A stretch of DNA of 64,000 nt from Bombyx mori (GCF_030269925.1 NC_085121.1:10433501-10497500), one strand, 5' to 3'; positions 1 through 11,729 are shown, counted from the first letter of the stretch. The notes: a model not told the origin generated them from the sequence alone. Made by a program: numbers and translations.

Positions 1-190
1 TGACATTCATGAAAAAATATGATATTTCAATGGAATCCAGAGGACCAAGTCTGCTATTAATTTCTTTTTTAAATGTAGCTAATCATTATCTATTATGGTA
101 AACTCATCGTTTATTTTCAGCTCAAATAACATCGTATATAATGAAGTATAAATTTTTTTTCAGAACCTTAATTTTTTTTTATTTACTTAC

Positions 191-378
191 CATTTATTTC
201 TTGAAAAGCGAACCTGTAGACTATAACCCATAGGTTATAAAGGAAGGCTAGCGAGACGACCATGGACCAATAGTAGCACAATCGGCCGGCGGGGTCAAAA
301 ACAAACGACCAGTGCGGCCCAGAGCGCAGTCGGCCGCTTGCGTAGGTGGAGCGACGTCGGAGACCTCCTCTGCTGCCA
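191..378 (-). CDS. Cngl: Cyclic nucleotide-gated channel-like gene, exon with transmembrane segment S1
   Basis: Internal exon of 188 bp. On the minus strand the acceptor reads TTTGTTTGTTACCCAG and the donor reads ATG/GTAAGTAAAT, an almost perfect pair. The frame is open throughout: one base, 62 codons, one base. The first third is basic and Ser/Arg-rich (cytoplasmic). It leads into FVFDPAGRLCYYW and a hydrophobic helix (SMVVSLAFLYNLWVIVY), then RFAFQEIN. The DP-G-x-x-YY-W entry and the S1 helix are those of cyclic nucleotide-gated cation channels, and the wording fits the insect Cngl branch best. Such subunits form tetrameric plasma-membrane channels opened by cAMP or cGMP binding to a C-terminal domain. 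S2-S6, the pore and the binding domain are not here; they should lie beyond the left edge. The family is firm, the Cngl subtype likely. Confidence 0.85.
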
Positions 379-1215
379 CTGGGTAACAAACAAAATAACA
401 TTCAATTACATACTAAAGTACATAATCATATATAATAAAGCCAAGCCCACAATTTTTATATTCAAGCTTATATGTATATTGGAATTTATTCAAAATATAA
501 AAAAAAATTGATGCAAAACCCGCTTATCCATAGTTTCATCCATAGAGAACAGATGGCTTTGTAAACATTATTTTTGGCCTACTCAAATTAAAATTCATGA
601 AAACTTAAACCTCATTTTTGCATACTATGGTAAGCTTAGGGCACTTTTGCGCTGACGGCCTCTTAAGTACATACAGCAAGTTTGTTAAGATTAACTTTCT
701 ACAAAAGGAGTTTCTCGAAGGATGCGGGCGAGATTGTCGTGTGAGATTATATCATGCGAGAACATTTTGTACGATTATCGACTTTAACTATTCGCGGAAT
801 GGATGATTATAATTAATATTCATCAATCGTGTAATAATCTTACAAGCGTTTTCGCTGTTCTCATTCAAATAATTGTGCTTTATTATTTAATTTTGTCGAG
901 CAGGTAATCCAAAAATGTTTAGAAGACATTTTGAACCATCAACAAATGGGAAATTGCAATAAAATTACGAATTGAAATTCAGAAGTTTATCAATCAAATT
1001 AGCTGTCTCAGCTGTCTTAAGGTTTAACGGCATCCATAAAATGCCGTGATACCCAGCGATGAAATGCACAGCGTGAATGCCGCATCTTGTGATAAAGTTG
1101 AAATCAATCAATTCTAACAGTATAGAGGTGGCTTCAAAGCGAAACGAATTATAACTTTACAACAGAAACCGATAATTTGGCGATACCCCCTTATAATGCG
1201 CACTACTATGACTAG

Positions 1216-1530
1216 CTCTTTTTTTATTGGGTTCTGTAGGCAAACTAGCATACAACCCACTAGAAGCATAGGGGTACAGCCAAGCCGCTGCCTGTCGCTA
1301 AGAACCCTCCGCAAACCTCGTTTGAAGAAAGATATATTTTAGCGCTCAGAATATATTGTGTAGGGAGGAACGCTGCTCTAAAAACGGAATAACGGAATCC
1401 GAAAAACAAAAGTCTATCTGTCGATCCAGAAGTTCCAAAAGATCCGTGAGAACAAAACTGTCGATCATCCGAACGAACGGCTGTCTTCTGTTTGGAGTCA
1501 AATGCAATGGAGCTGGTATTTATGTCTAAT
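1216..1530 (-). repeat. LINE family A, decayed 3' fragment
   Basis: The minus strand reads like the 3' end of the family at 1909-3325. It carries the diagnostic end-of-ORF piece (LSDRQRLG) and a T-rich start on the plus strand that corresponds to the A-rich tail. It is diverged and frameshifted. Confidence 0.65.
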
Positions 1531-1908
1531 AAATTATGTCTGTGTTTAAGCATGTAATACCAAATGTATCATTCACAAATATATTTGCTGGAACTCAATA
1601 CTAAAACCTAACAAGCTAGCATGTAACCTATTAATAGGGTATTGATCGGTAAATATAATTAGACACGACTCGCTTGGCCATCGTCCTCTCTATCAAGAAC
1701 TAAGTGCTAAATGTTGTGTGCAAATCCAATAAGGAATGCACTTAGCGTTAATCCTACAGTATCCTATATCTGTAGAAAGGTGCGGACGACAAAATCCAAC
1801 GAAATTATGAAATATCTCCAGAATATTATAGTTCACTTAACATTACAATAATTAAACATAAACTGACTTCTATTATTAAGATATTGAATAATTGATGAAG
1901 GGTATTAA

Positions 1909-3325
1909 AGTTTTTTTTATTGCCCTTATAGGCAAAAGAGCATACGGCCCACCTGGTGGTGAGTGGTTACCGTTGCCCATGGACTTCAGCAATGTCAGTC
2001 CGCTGCCTACCGTTAAGTACACTCCACAAGCCTCGTTTGAAGAAGGATATGTCGGTGGCGGGCGGTGCGATGGTAAAAACGAATTGAAGATATCATCTTA
2101 AACAATTCCTCACAGCACTCCCCATGAAACATACATTACAAAATAGAGAGGGGACCGAAGTCCCTCCGCAGACCCAGAGGTTCCAAACGATCCGTGAGAA
2201 AGGGATTATCGACAATCCGAACGGCCCCTTCTGTATGGAGTCAAATGGAAGAAGCTGGTATTTGGGAGCCCCGGCCCAGAGGTGGGAGCAGTATTCCACG
2301 CGAGGCCGGACTTGTGATAAAGCAAAAGTCTTTGTCCAGGCGTGAAATACCGCTTCGCTCTGTTGAGGACTCCCAGCATTTTGGACACCAACTTGGCTTT
2401 GCCTTCCAAATGACTCCGAAATTAGTCATCGCTCGAAACCTCGACCCCAAGTATCCTGATACTCTCGGAACGTTGCAGGGATACTCCTTGGAATTGCGGC
2501 GCCAAGACAAAGGTGTCCTTCTTCGCAGTGAACGCGCGAGCTTGTGTCTGCAACGGGTTGAATTGAACCAAGTTCAATTCGCCCCATTCGGAGACTCGCC
2601 CCAGAGAGTTCTCCACTTCAGAAACAAGTTTTGATCGTCTCTCTTGCACTACGCTCCGAGAGAGACTCTGATGGCCGATATATCGCGCATCCCCCGTGCT
2701 GTCATCCGCATAGCAATGCATGTCATTGATATACAGGATGAAAAACGTGGGGGAAAGCACCGAACCTTGTGGAGCGCCAGCGTTAATGGTCATGGTATCA
2801 GAGCAGTCACCGTCTAGAACGACCGTAATGCTCCGCCATCCAAAAAGTTAGCGATCCACGTGCAGAGTCCCTCGTGGATTCCGTAAGCTTCAACAGAAGT
2901 GTCCTATGCCAGACCCTGTCGAAGGCCTTCGCGATATCAAGGCTCACAGTAAGAGCCTCGCCCTTGCTCGGATTCAGCCCACCCGTGAGTAAGGTATACA
3001 AGAAGATCGCCAGCTGAGCGACCGTGACGGAAGCCGCACTATCGGTCACTGATCAGCTAGCGATCCTCCAGATACTTCAAGAGTTGTTTATTAGTTGTTG
3101 TTTATTATTCGCTTCATCACCTTGGAAAGCATGGAAGTTATCGCGACAGGCCTATAACTCGATGGGTCCGACCGGTCACCCTTCTTGGGGATAGGGTAGA
3201 CGTGGGCGGTCTTCCATGAAGACGGAACCTTGTTAATGAGAGGTGATACAAACGCGTTAGCGCAGGTGTAAGGTCAGGGGCGCACGTTTTCAGATGCAGT
3301 CTGACCAACTCGACGTATGGACCTC
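1909..3325 (-). mobile_element. LINE family A, 5'-truncated non-LTR retrotransposon (pseudo-RT)
   Basis: This is the longest copy of a Bombyx non-LTR retrotransposon of the Jockey/R1 type. Reading leftward on the minus strand, the reverse transcriptase motifs appear in order. Motif A is SLDIAKAFDRVWH (near 2900-2960). Motif B is APQGSVLSPTFFILYINDM and motif C is YADDSTGD (near 2690-2790). They are followed by the thumb piece SEWGELNLVQFNP and the C-terminal region to about 2000. The frame is broken several times, by frameshifts near 2800, 2400 and 2100, so no functional enzyme is encoded. The 3' end at about 1909 is an A-rich tail preceded by a segment resembling the 3' tail of Bm1. The 5' side stops around 3325, so endonuclease and ORF1 are missing. 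Several shorter 3' pieces of the same family occur in this window. Confidence 0.85.
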
Positions 3326-3592
3326 CAGAAGTATATAGGTATATAAGGTAATTCAAAGAGAATGATACACGTCGGATATTCCCGGGATAACGTTGTATGT
3401 GCAAGCTATGACAACCGTCACTATGGTAATCGTGTTAATAAGTACTTTTTTTTTGTTTCCTAAAATGCTGGGTTTTGGTTAGGAATTGCGGAAAATGCGA
3501 TCTTGGTGAGCGCAATAGGATTACATATGACAATTTTAAAGTCTGTCAGTCAGATAGCTTCGGAAATCTCGTAATGAACAAGTGACATGGGA

Positions 3593-3849
3593 TTACTGGT
3601 GCAAGGACCTCTTGTGAGTCCGCACGGGTAGGTACCAACACCCTGCCTATTTCTGCCATGAAGCAGTAACGCGTTTCGGTTTGAAGGGTGGGGCAGCCGT
3701 TGCAGCTATACTGAGCCCTTAGAAGTCATATCTCAAGGTGGGTGGCGACATTTACGTTGTAGAGGTCTATGGGCTCCGGTAACCCCTTAACACCAGGTAG
3801 GCCGTGAACTCGTCCACCCACCTAAGCAATAAAATAAATAAATAAAAAG
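3593..3849 (+). repeat. Bm1 SINE, 5'-truncated
   Basis: This is the 3' two thirds of Bm1, from TTACTGGT through the GTGGGGCAGCCGTTG core to the tail CCACCTAAGCAATAAAA. The tRNA-like head is missing. Confidence 0.9.
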
Positions 3850-4734
3850 ATTATGGTATGTACGACCCATAGACCGAAAAAAATTCTATGATACGGTCCC
3901 TTTGAACTACTACTTACGTTCCATTGTACCATTGATCCGTGCTAGTACGTACGTAAAAAAAAAAAAAGGTCACAGGCGGGCGCACGATGCTCGGCAATGA
4001 GCGATCGACTGAAGGAGGAGGAGGAGTACGTACTAACGGCGTAATAATGCCATTACTGGTAACAATACTAGAAGTATAATATTTTTCTAGTACACCACCT
4101 AATTGTAAGGATAGAATGGTCATTTTTCAGGATACAACCTATTATTCAAAATAAATTAAACTAACCAACTGTATGTCTTTATAATCGGACTCCTACAGAA
4201 CCTGATTATGACACAACACATCGCGTCAAGTCTAACCCAGTTAATATAACATAGCATTGTTTTGTTTGAGCACAATAGCCTTTGTTGAAATTGTTCGCTG
4301 TTACACAATGCATTACTGAAACCGTGAAACCTATTTAGTTAGGGTGTATCTGATAGCTATTATCAATTCAACATCTAACTCGATCACATAGCACATGTTT
4401 GAAACGTACACGTGTACAAAGCGGTACGATTACACGTGATTGTAGCGCACGTGAAGTGTTTAACAATCTGAAAAACTTGATGATTATTTACAAACTAAAG
4501 AATGGAAGGTATGAATATATTATGTAGGTACGTGCTGACATAGCCTATGCATACTAACAAAGAAGAAAGGGAGTCTCGTGGCTTCTTATACCAATTCCTT
4601 GCTAGCTCAGTATATTTACATTCAGCCACCTCGCAATAAACAGCTACAAGATTGAAAAATAGGGTATGACTATAATATTGAAGTTGCACTGAATTGATTT
4701 CCATGATTCGTGTTATTAATTCTTACCTTGACGA

Positions 4735-5030
4735 GAGCCAAATGAACAGTCCACCTGATATTAAGTGGTTATCATTGAAACCGGCAGTATCAGAGACACA
4801 GCCCGCTGCCGTAACGAAAATTACTTTCCTTATTCGTTTTAAGACGGACATGTTATAGAGCAGAGGACTCGCCCTAGGATAAGTTAATTCCACAGTTTAA
4901 TGGTATAGGAAAAATGACCTCTGCACCTTCGCTGACACAGTGTAGAGTGCTCAATTTACAATTTGTCAGCGAATCAGGGTAGTATGGATGATGAACGACA
5001 CAATGGGGAGCGGTGCGACGGTAAAAAGAC
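4735..5030 (-). repeat. LINE family A, strongly diverged 3' fragment
   Basis: The plus strand follows the reverse complement of the family A 3' end: CCACCTGATATTAAGTGGTTA, then a degraded CCGCTGCCGT block, then GGTGCGACGGTAAAAA. Boundaries are soft and coding capacity is lost. Confidence 0.5.
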
Positions 5031-5394
5031 GAAGTCAGTACTTGTACCAGTAACCTGTTAATAAGAGACTATGTAATATCGGCCCAGCATAACACCACCA
5101 CCTCATCTCACTTCATGCCGTGTCGTAAAATAACGCTAAGGGATTTGTGCCGGTGCATGTGGCCAAAAAGACCCTAGACATTAAAATAAGCTGTAATGTA
5201 AGTCCTCCTACAAGACTTGGACGGGCTGTGTGGAAAAGGATATGCGAGAGAAGGGTGTGAGATTATGTATGATAGGCTTGATTAGGCTTGATTAAAAAGA
5301 GGCTAAGAAGAAGTACAGCAGTTTTCCCTGAGTATTATACAAACGTACTGCGATAGCTTATCATCAACCCGTGGCGGACCGTATTGTAAACACG

Positions 5395-5452
5395 GTCAAT
5401 CTATGGCTTCCGGTAACCACATAAAACCAGGTGAGCTCGTTCACTCATCAAT
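5395..5452 (+). repeat. Bm1 SINE tail fragment
   Basis: Only the last 60 bases are recognisable: TATGGCTTCCGGTAACCAC ... CCAGGTGAGCTCGTTCACTC. Confidence 0.5.
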
Positions 5453-6459
5453 TCCAAATTGCTGCTGTTTGTTTTTTAGCAATAATCACTACGTGGCACG
5501 CGTGAACCAACACCCGGATCAATGGTATTAATTATGTTTAGGGGAGCTTATAGATATCAAAATGTGAATATTGCCACCTAAAAGGAGACCTAGGGCCAAA
5601 GTTTGAATAAAAAAATAGGTATTGTTGTAGTTTCGCATAATGCTCCTATGATAAACAATTTTCGATCACGTCTGCTTCATGTATAATACGAAGGTAAGAT
5701 CAGATGCACCACACATAAGACGTAAACCCCGATGTTTGCAATTCTTGATTGTTTGAGCTCCGATTGACTGGATCTGCTCAGAATCCGTGTACAAGTAATA
5801 CCTCCTCGCGAGTAATTGAATATCGCGTTTACCACCTGAGGGCAGCAGTGTATTAAGGGGATGTGTATCCAATTAATCCCTACGTTCGTATATTCGAGGC
5901 GTATTTCGAAGGAGGAACTTCGGGTTTGCGGCTCGAGATTCAAGTCCCATTATCGGGGATAACACAGCCATTATCGAATATAGAGCCAACTTAATAAATC
6001 TTGTATTGTAGTACAGGTATTCTGGACTTTAATGTTAAAAAATTAGGTATTTTTATTTATTTGATTTGTTCATATTCGTCTCAAAAACATTTGTAACATA
6101 TTTTAGAACACGAAGTATTTGCTAATAATACTGTAATAATCCAATAGCTTTATAATCCTACCTTAAAGCAATCATAATACGTAGCGACGAAAGTCATTAT
6201 TACAATGCAAATCGAAGCTGAAACATTTGAAATTTACGTGTTACGTTCCTTCAGCGAAGCAGTCAAGCGTTCTAGTTGAAAGACGCGAAACTTTGATCTA
6301 ATATCTTAAGGTGAGTGATGGCTTTTACATAACTATGTCTATGGATTCCTGAAACAACCAGTGACCTATGAGATCGTCCATCAACTTACACTAGTAAACT
6401 TTTTGAAACTTCCACCACTAATCTTACTAATGGTGCTCAAGGATACTCTTCTGACTCTA

Positions 6460-6710
6460 ATTACTGGAGGTAGGACGTCTTGTGAGTTCGCACGGGTAGG
6501 TACCAATCGCCCTGCCTATTCCTGCCGTCAAGCAGTAATGCGTTTCGGTTTCGCAGGTGGGGCAGCCGTGGACTGTAAAAATGAGACCTTAGAACTCATA
6601 TCTCAAGGTAGATGGCAGCATTTACGTTGTAGACGTCCATGAGCTCCGGTCACCACTTACCATCAAGTGGGTCGTCAGCTCTTCCACCCAATTAAGCAAT
6701 AAAAAAAAAA
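6460..6710 (+). repeat. Bm1 SINE, 5'-truncated
   Basis: It starts at TTACTGGAGGTAGGAC, keeps the GCGTTTCGGTTT core and ends with CCAATTAAGCAAT and a run of A. It is moderately diverged. Confidence 0.9.
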
Positions 6711-7879
6711 TTACTACTAAATACCAAGAGCGCTTGTGTTCGCCGATAATTAAATTACCTAGTAAGCTTTGTTGCGAATATTAATTAAATAATGCAGGTA
6801 ACGATGAAGCGATAATTTGAGCCTACCCCTTTTCGTAAACCATGTAGCTATAATTGGATATCTCCGTCTGAGAGCCTGAGCACGAGCATTTATTTAATTA
6901 TTTACACAATGAGCTTGTTAGCGATCTCTCATCCAAAGCGTTCGAGTTTAACTGCTGATGTTTGTTGTAATATCTGTTACAATAAAAAAAAACCACATTG
7001 CTTTTCTTTATTGCTTAGGTGCACTACTTTAAGGTTTAAATGTATTCAATAAGAAGGTATAGGTATGTATAAAACGTGTATAGTGTTCGCTATCGTAATT
7101 CCATACGTTTTTTTTAACATAATATTGTTTCTTAAGACCATAGTCACGCGAAACAGTGATATTTTGCTTATATTATTAAGATTATGAAGGATTTATGTGG
7201 ATTAAAGTGCCCCAGCACGAGAAGCTGAGCATGTGAAACAGATACGAGAGCAAACTGAAGCCGTCACCTCACAATGAAGCCAGAATAGGATTTTCTAATG
7301 CGTTATGGGTATTGAAAACGTACAAATAGATAGACGTGTTTGATACTAATATCGATCATATGGGCCACCAGACGAACACATGTGGATATTAGCTAGGTAA
7401 GCGGAAAATAGCTTAATCTTCTGGGAACTTTCAATTTTGTTACTTTAACAAAAGCCAAAATACTAAATATATTTACCAAGTTATTGATATCGACCAGGAA
7501 TCTAGACCACGTGTTATATTAGGCCAATAATCGTAACGATCCCAAACATCTTTCACCTTGAGAAATATCTTCTGACGAGCGAGCTATCTTAATTTTTCTG
7601 CTCGAGTTACGAGCAACGAGATTTTCTCACAATTCGACAATTAAAATTTGAGGCTCTCGAGAAAACGAAGCGGAAGCGGAAACGCGTTTTGTTTTTCAAA
7701 CAACAGTAACATGACAGGAATTATCGACCGATGTCAGAAAACACCCAATGAAGCTTTCCATTCATTCGAATTGCTTTGTTTAGAAGAATAATTAATTAAT
7801 TATAAATGATGGTAAAAAACAAAAAGAACGCTTTATTGAATGCGCAATGTTATTTTAATGTTAATATTAGCAAGATAAA

Positions 7880-8065
7880 TAAACCGCTGGCTAGATGGTG
7901 CGATGACCTCCGAACATTGGCCAGCAAGAGGTGGATGAGGAGAACCAAAGACCGGGCTCAGATTGGGAGAGCCCAATCTACACCAGGCCTACTATATCTC
8001 CATCTACATAGGCCTCTGCCTATTTCCAGCAGTGGACAACTGTGGGCTGATGATAATGGTGAAAG
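7880..8065 (+). repeat. LINE 3' fragment, RTE-type RT C-terminus
   Basis: The plus-strand frame reads ARWCDDLRTLASKRWMRRTKDRAQ. This matches the W-x-D-D-(l/i) ... W-x-(r/q)-x-A-x-DR tail that closes the ORF of RTE-like LINEs. The tail GCCTATTTCCAGCAGTGGAC is also typical of lepidopteran LINE 3' ends. The frame continues into nonsense afterwards. It is a short dead remnant. Confidence 0.6.
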
Positions 8066-8647
8066 AAATAGCGGCCCATATAGTGACTTATACAAAAGGG
8101 AAGATCTTTCATCAAGCGCTTGTCAATGCTAGATGACTGATCACCGAAGTGTTGTTGCTATTGAATATGTCGATAGTGCGATTCTGGTTTTTACCAGATT
8201 TCTTCTATTCTAACTATAATAAATTAACAACATAGACGTAATTAATGTGAAGAGAATACTGTGTGAAATTTCTTTAGAAAATTTCGTCATCTGGTTACTA
8301 TCGGACCACCTGGAACGGTCTACCTTTGATTAAATGCGTGAAAGCATATTTTGTGTAATATCTATTATCTACCCAAGGTGGGCAAGTAAATCCACTGAAT
8401 CGTGATATTACGCATTCATTTAGAACAAAATAATCAAAATCTTTGTAATAATGGACTAACGACTAAGAAAAGTAATATACAATGGTATTATTGTATTGAG
8501 GAAAATAAGTTTATATTGCCGTTGAAAGAAAGCAATAAAATGGTGGGCCGCGCTAGTCACGTTGTGATGTTTTGTTTGTTACGATAAAGAGGACGGTTGG
8601 ACTCTGAGCTTATATTTTGTCCGTATTAACAAAAATAAATAATAGTT

Positions 8648-8863
8648 TAAAAAAACTAACAAAATACACTTTTATAGAAAATCCAACTAAAAAATAGAAA
8701 ATAAATTTTAATAAATTTGAATTAAAAATAGTGTAAGAAAAAATGATTTTATTGTAAAAAAAAGCGTGGGATTCATGGTCAAATCAATTCAAATTTATTA
8801 AAATTTAATTTCTATTTTTAGTTGGATTTTCTATAAAAGCGTATTTTGTTAGTTTTTTTAAAC
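8648..8863. repeat. Large inverted repeat (MITE-like hairpin)
   Basis: Two arms of about 75 bp (around 8648-8722 and 8789-8863) are near-perfect reverse complements. Each contains CTAACAAAATAC and AGAAAATCCAACTAAAAA. They flank a spacer of about 66 bp. There is no ORF inside. It is probably a foldback or MITE element. Confidence 0.75.
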
Positions 8864-9075
8864 TGTTCTTTATTTTTAATTTCTAGGTTGAATTTCAATT
8901 TTTTAAATTTTTTTTTGTAATATTGAATTGTCATCGATCATATGGTAGTATATCGGTCAATAAGTATACCAAGTTTCGAGTTAATCCGACGTTTTGAAGG
9001 GGGTCAAAATCATATTCAAAGATTCCGTTACATACATACATACGTCTGAAGCTAATAAAAGCGTATTAATAAATA

Positions 9076-9530
9076 CTAGAGATCCCGCAGTAGTCGAAAT
9101 TCGACTATAATTAATTGGAATTGTAAGTTTGTACACTATTATGATTGTTATGATTGTATTTTATACTTCTATAACCACAAATTTCGCCTACACTATAAAA
9201 AATAATAACAAAGACAAACAATATTTAATCTATTCTCAATTTGACAACAGACGCCAAGAACAGGACTTTTTGGCGGGAACGCGAGGAGTGAAGTTGTGTA
9301 ATTTGTTTTATTTTGTCTATTTAGTGTTTCTTCGGGTTTAAATGTGTAATAATGGTGGTTTATTAATTGTTTAATATCTGAAAGTGCACAAATGTGGGAA
9401 AATGAAACAAAGCCGCTGGACGTAACTTCTCGGGATCCTCCAAAAAGTCCACTGAAAAAATCTTAGTAAATGACCAACATTTAAAAATAAGACGCCAAGG
9501 ACAAAAGTTTGACAATAAATAGTATTCATG
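9076..9530 (-). mobile_element. Possible Helitron-like non-autonomous element
   Basis: The plus strand begins A/CTAG then AGATCCCGCAGTAGTCG, which on the minus strand gives a CTAG/T 3' end as in Helitrons. The other end is not defined and the inner sequence has no coding capacity. Boundaries are tentative. Confidence 0.35.
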
Positions 9531-9783
9531 CGTGTGTGCGTCAAATACATGGTATGTAGTGTGTGTAATCTTTTCTTTATCGATTTAACGTATCTTTTAT
9601 GAATTATTTAAAAAAAAAATTAGCATTGTACACTTCTTCTCTATATTCTCTATAAGTGTGGAAAATTTCATACTCCTCTGTCCGCGCAATTTTCGTAAAA
9701 AGGGATACAAAGTTTTTGCTTCACGTATTAATATATAGATTTTTTGAAGCAACCCTTCTGTTCACTATCTGCATAGATATTAA

Positions 9784-9870
9784 TGTGTGTACGATGTGTG
9801 TGTCTGTGTGTGTGTATGTGGGTGTGTGTGTGAGTGTGTCAGTGTGTGAATGTGTGTGTGTGTGTGAGTG
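9784..9870. repeat. TG/CA-rich microsatellite
   Basis: An imperfect (TG)n tract interrupted by TA, TC and GAG units. On the channel-gene strand it is CA-rich and lies about 60-140 bases downstream of the 5' splice site of the exon at 9927-10070. Confidence 0.9.
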
Positions 9871-9926
9871 TTAATCAATGCAATTTCCTTGTTTAAAGTG
9901 TACACGTGTGAAAATATGTTACAGAC

Positions 9927-10070
9927 CTATCAGTGCCGTTGCAGTGCTGCGGTGCGAGGTGATTGTGTGAGTGGTGCGGCGCCGGTGTCGCTGACGCGTG
10001 CGGCGTGTGCGGCGTGCTCCGCCAGCCCCCCAACAACGGAGCCTCGCCGCTGGCGCTCAGTAGTTTTAAC
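9927..10070 (-). CDS. Cngl: Cngl upstream exon (cytoplasmic N-terminus), Pro/His/Ala-rich
   Basis: GC-rich island of 144 bp in AT-rich intron DNA. On the minus strand it is preceded by ATTACATCAG and followed by GATAG/GTCTGT. Read as one base, 47 codons and two bases it is fully open, with GC-rich third positions. It encodes a low-complexity stretch rich in Pro, His, Ala, Ser and Thr (for example SASGEAPLLGGWRSTPHTPH). Its start phase completes the codon left by the exon at 16021-16150, and its end phase joins the S1 exon at 191-378 without a frame break. Insect CNG-like channels carry long low-complexity N-termini, so the context fits. Both splice sites are weaker than those of the other exons. 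The plus strand is also open but less exon-like. Confidence 0.6.
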
Positions 10071-10138
10071 CTGATGTAATTTATTCGATTATTTAAAAGA
10101 CGAACAGACCCTTAACCGTAAACTATTCAACTGAAAAG

Positions 10139-10380
10139 TTTTTTTTTTTATTGCTTAGATGGGTCGACGAGCTCACCTGGTGTTAAGTGTTTATTGGAGC
10201 CCATACATCATCTACTACGTAAATGCGCTACCCACCTCAAGATATAAGTTCTAAGGTCTCAGTATAGTTACAACGGCTGCCCCACCCTTCAAACCGAAAC
10301 GCATTACTGCTTCACGACAGAAATAGCCAGGGCGGTGTACCTACCCGTGCCGACTCACAAGAGGTCCTACCACCAGTAAA
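10139..10380 (-). repeat. Bm1 SINE, 5'-truncated
   Basis: Reverse-complement Bm1: the T-run plus ATTGCTTAGATGGGT tail at left and the CTACCACCAGTAAA break at right. It lies only 69 bases upstream of a Cngl exon. Confidence 0.92.
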
Positions 10381-10689
10381 TTTTAGTAGAATTTTCTGTA
10401 AAATATTTCGAAACGTCGAAAATTATTTAATGACAATAAAATATTACAGATCAAACCGTAAAAGTAGTTTTAACTGAGTATCAAATATAAAAGTATTTAA
10501 TTACGTTGAGGACGTTTCTGTTACCGTCTTCCGGATTCATGATCTTTTTTTTTTCGTTCATGATCAAGCATACCGATGGACTTCATCTATACGAGGTTCA
10601 TAGTTGAGTCGCCAACTGTATTTTAGTAACTGTAGTACTTATGGTTTAAAAATTCGCACATTCTGCCAGTCCAATGATAGCGCATTGTT

Positions 10690-11076
10690 ATTGCTTTTTG
10701 TTTCCTGTCTAAGCTGATGATAGCCTTGAGAGGCTACTTCAGCGAAACTGTTAACTAGTAGGTGAGCTCACGGGGCTCAAACCGGAGTGTTGCTAACACT
10801 AGCTCTAGCAAGAGCAGTGCTTCGCAGAATCTACCACCAGATCGGAAACGCGACCCACTGAGAAGATCCGGCGAGAAACTCAGTGGGCTGTGTCTGTGGG
10901 TTCATTCGCTCGTCGAGCCCTTCGTCCCAAGCGACGGGTTCGACGAGGACGGTGACCGGTGCTTGTGGTACCTAATAGCACCGTTAATGGATCGGGAGTT
11001 ATTGCATTCTCTCAGAAGCTGTATAGGCAAATATTTTTCTCAAGCGGATATAAATCTGAAATCACTACAAAATTGA
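10690..11076 (-). repeat. LINE family B 3' fragment
   Basis: Reverse complement of the family best seen at 56275-56572. It carries TAGGTGAGCTCACGGGGC, the core GCGACCCACTGAGAAGATCC and the upstream extension with GACGGTGACCGGTGCTTG. It could be the 3' end of an L1-like (BMC1-type) element; the name is uncertain. Confidence 0.65.
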
Positions 11077-11520
11077 GAGTTACACTTTAAAATTGAGATT
11101 ACGGATAATATCACAGAATTGAAGTCCGCTAGTTAAAAATCATCTTCGTATGCTAATTTAACCATTGGTATGCTCTACAAAAAGCTTTCAACCGTATAAC
11201 CTATTTAAATAATGTTTATGTTCTATTACATAAAATAAAATCCCTTAATAATAAAACCATTTCGTGTGAATATCGCAAATAACAGTAAAAGTTTGAAACC
11301 GTTTAAGTGAAGTATTCGAATCAAGTTTCAATAGAGCGTTGAATTTTCCCCGCGTTAATCTCCAGCGATGCAGATTTAAGATTTTTCCCAGAAGAGGGCA
11401 AAATCGTTTGAAGCCCAATCGACTTAGTAGCAACCGAGCGGCTACCGGTAGAAATTGGTTTTTCCAATGCGACGCGACGGCTGGAAAGCCGCTTCGGAGC
11501 TGTCGTACCGTAAAATGAGA

Positions 11521-11579
11521 TATATACCGTTCAAAAATGCGATCGGTTTCATAGCTCAGTCTGACGATGGCTGCTTCAG
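11521..11579 (+). promoter_or_regulatory. TATA/Inr promoter-like site with a tiny first coding exon
   Basis: TATATA starts at 11521. An arthropod initiator-like TTTCATAG places +1 at 11551, 30 bases downstream. An ATG follows at 11567 (ATGGCTGCTTCAG), ending at a consensus donor CAG/GTAAGG at 11580. A short 5' UTR and a 13-base coding first exon is an arrangement common in insect genes. No second exon was recognised, so this is a candidate only. Confidence 0.3.
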
Positions 11580-11703
11580 GTAAGGGTTGTCAAAGAACTC
11601 CATTGTACTGCCCATATTAATAAATATATTTAAAAATCGAACAGTATTCAGTAAAATAAAAGATATTTCATTACTGTAAGAAACTTAACTCTCAATTATC
11701 GAT

Positions 11704-11729
11704 ACACACACACACACACACACACACAC
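11704..11729. repeat. (CA)n microsatellite
   Basis: About 13 uninterrupted CA units. Confidence 0.95.

Larger units (their letters stand above)
379..9926 (-). other. Cngl intron, about 9.5 kb, with repeat content
   Basis: This intron separates the S1 exon from the next exon upstream in the gene. It holds LINE family A fragments, three Bm1 pieces, an RTE-type 3' fragment, a 75-bp inverted repeat and a TG-rich microsatellite, all listed separately. In 379-1215, 3850-4734, 5031-5394, 5453-6459, 6711-7879 and 8066-8647 I see AT-rich non-coding sequence without a recognisable gene. An open minus-strand frame at 5677-5943 is moderately GC-rich but matches nothing I recognise. Confidence 0.6.

Noticed and set aside
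183..401. Reading the S1 ORF as a complete 72-residue protein with its own Met.
   Set aside because: The upstream part of that ORF is intron; the acceptor at 379-380 and the donor after 191 show an internal exon.
2194..2634. 146-codon plus-strand ORF.
   Set aside because: Antisense shadow of the LINE family A reverse transcriptase, whose motifs are on the minus strand.
9868..10074. Plus-strand ORF over the GC-rich island at 9927-10070 (Cys/Ala/Arg-rich).
   Set aside because: The minus strand gives a frame that joins neighbouring exons in phase; the plus frame has no partner exon and an odd Cys-rich composition.
10762..11076. 104-codon ORF as a host protein.
   Set aside because: The first half is the reverse of LINE family B, seen at four other places in the window.
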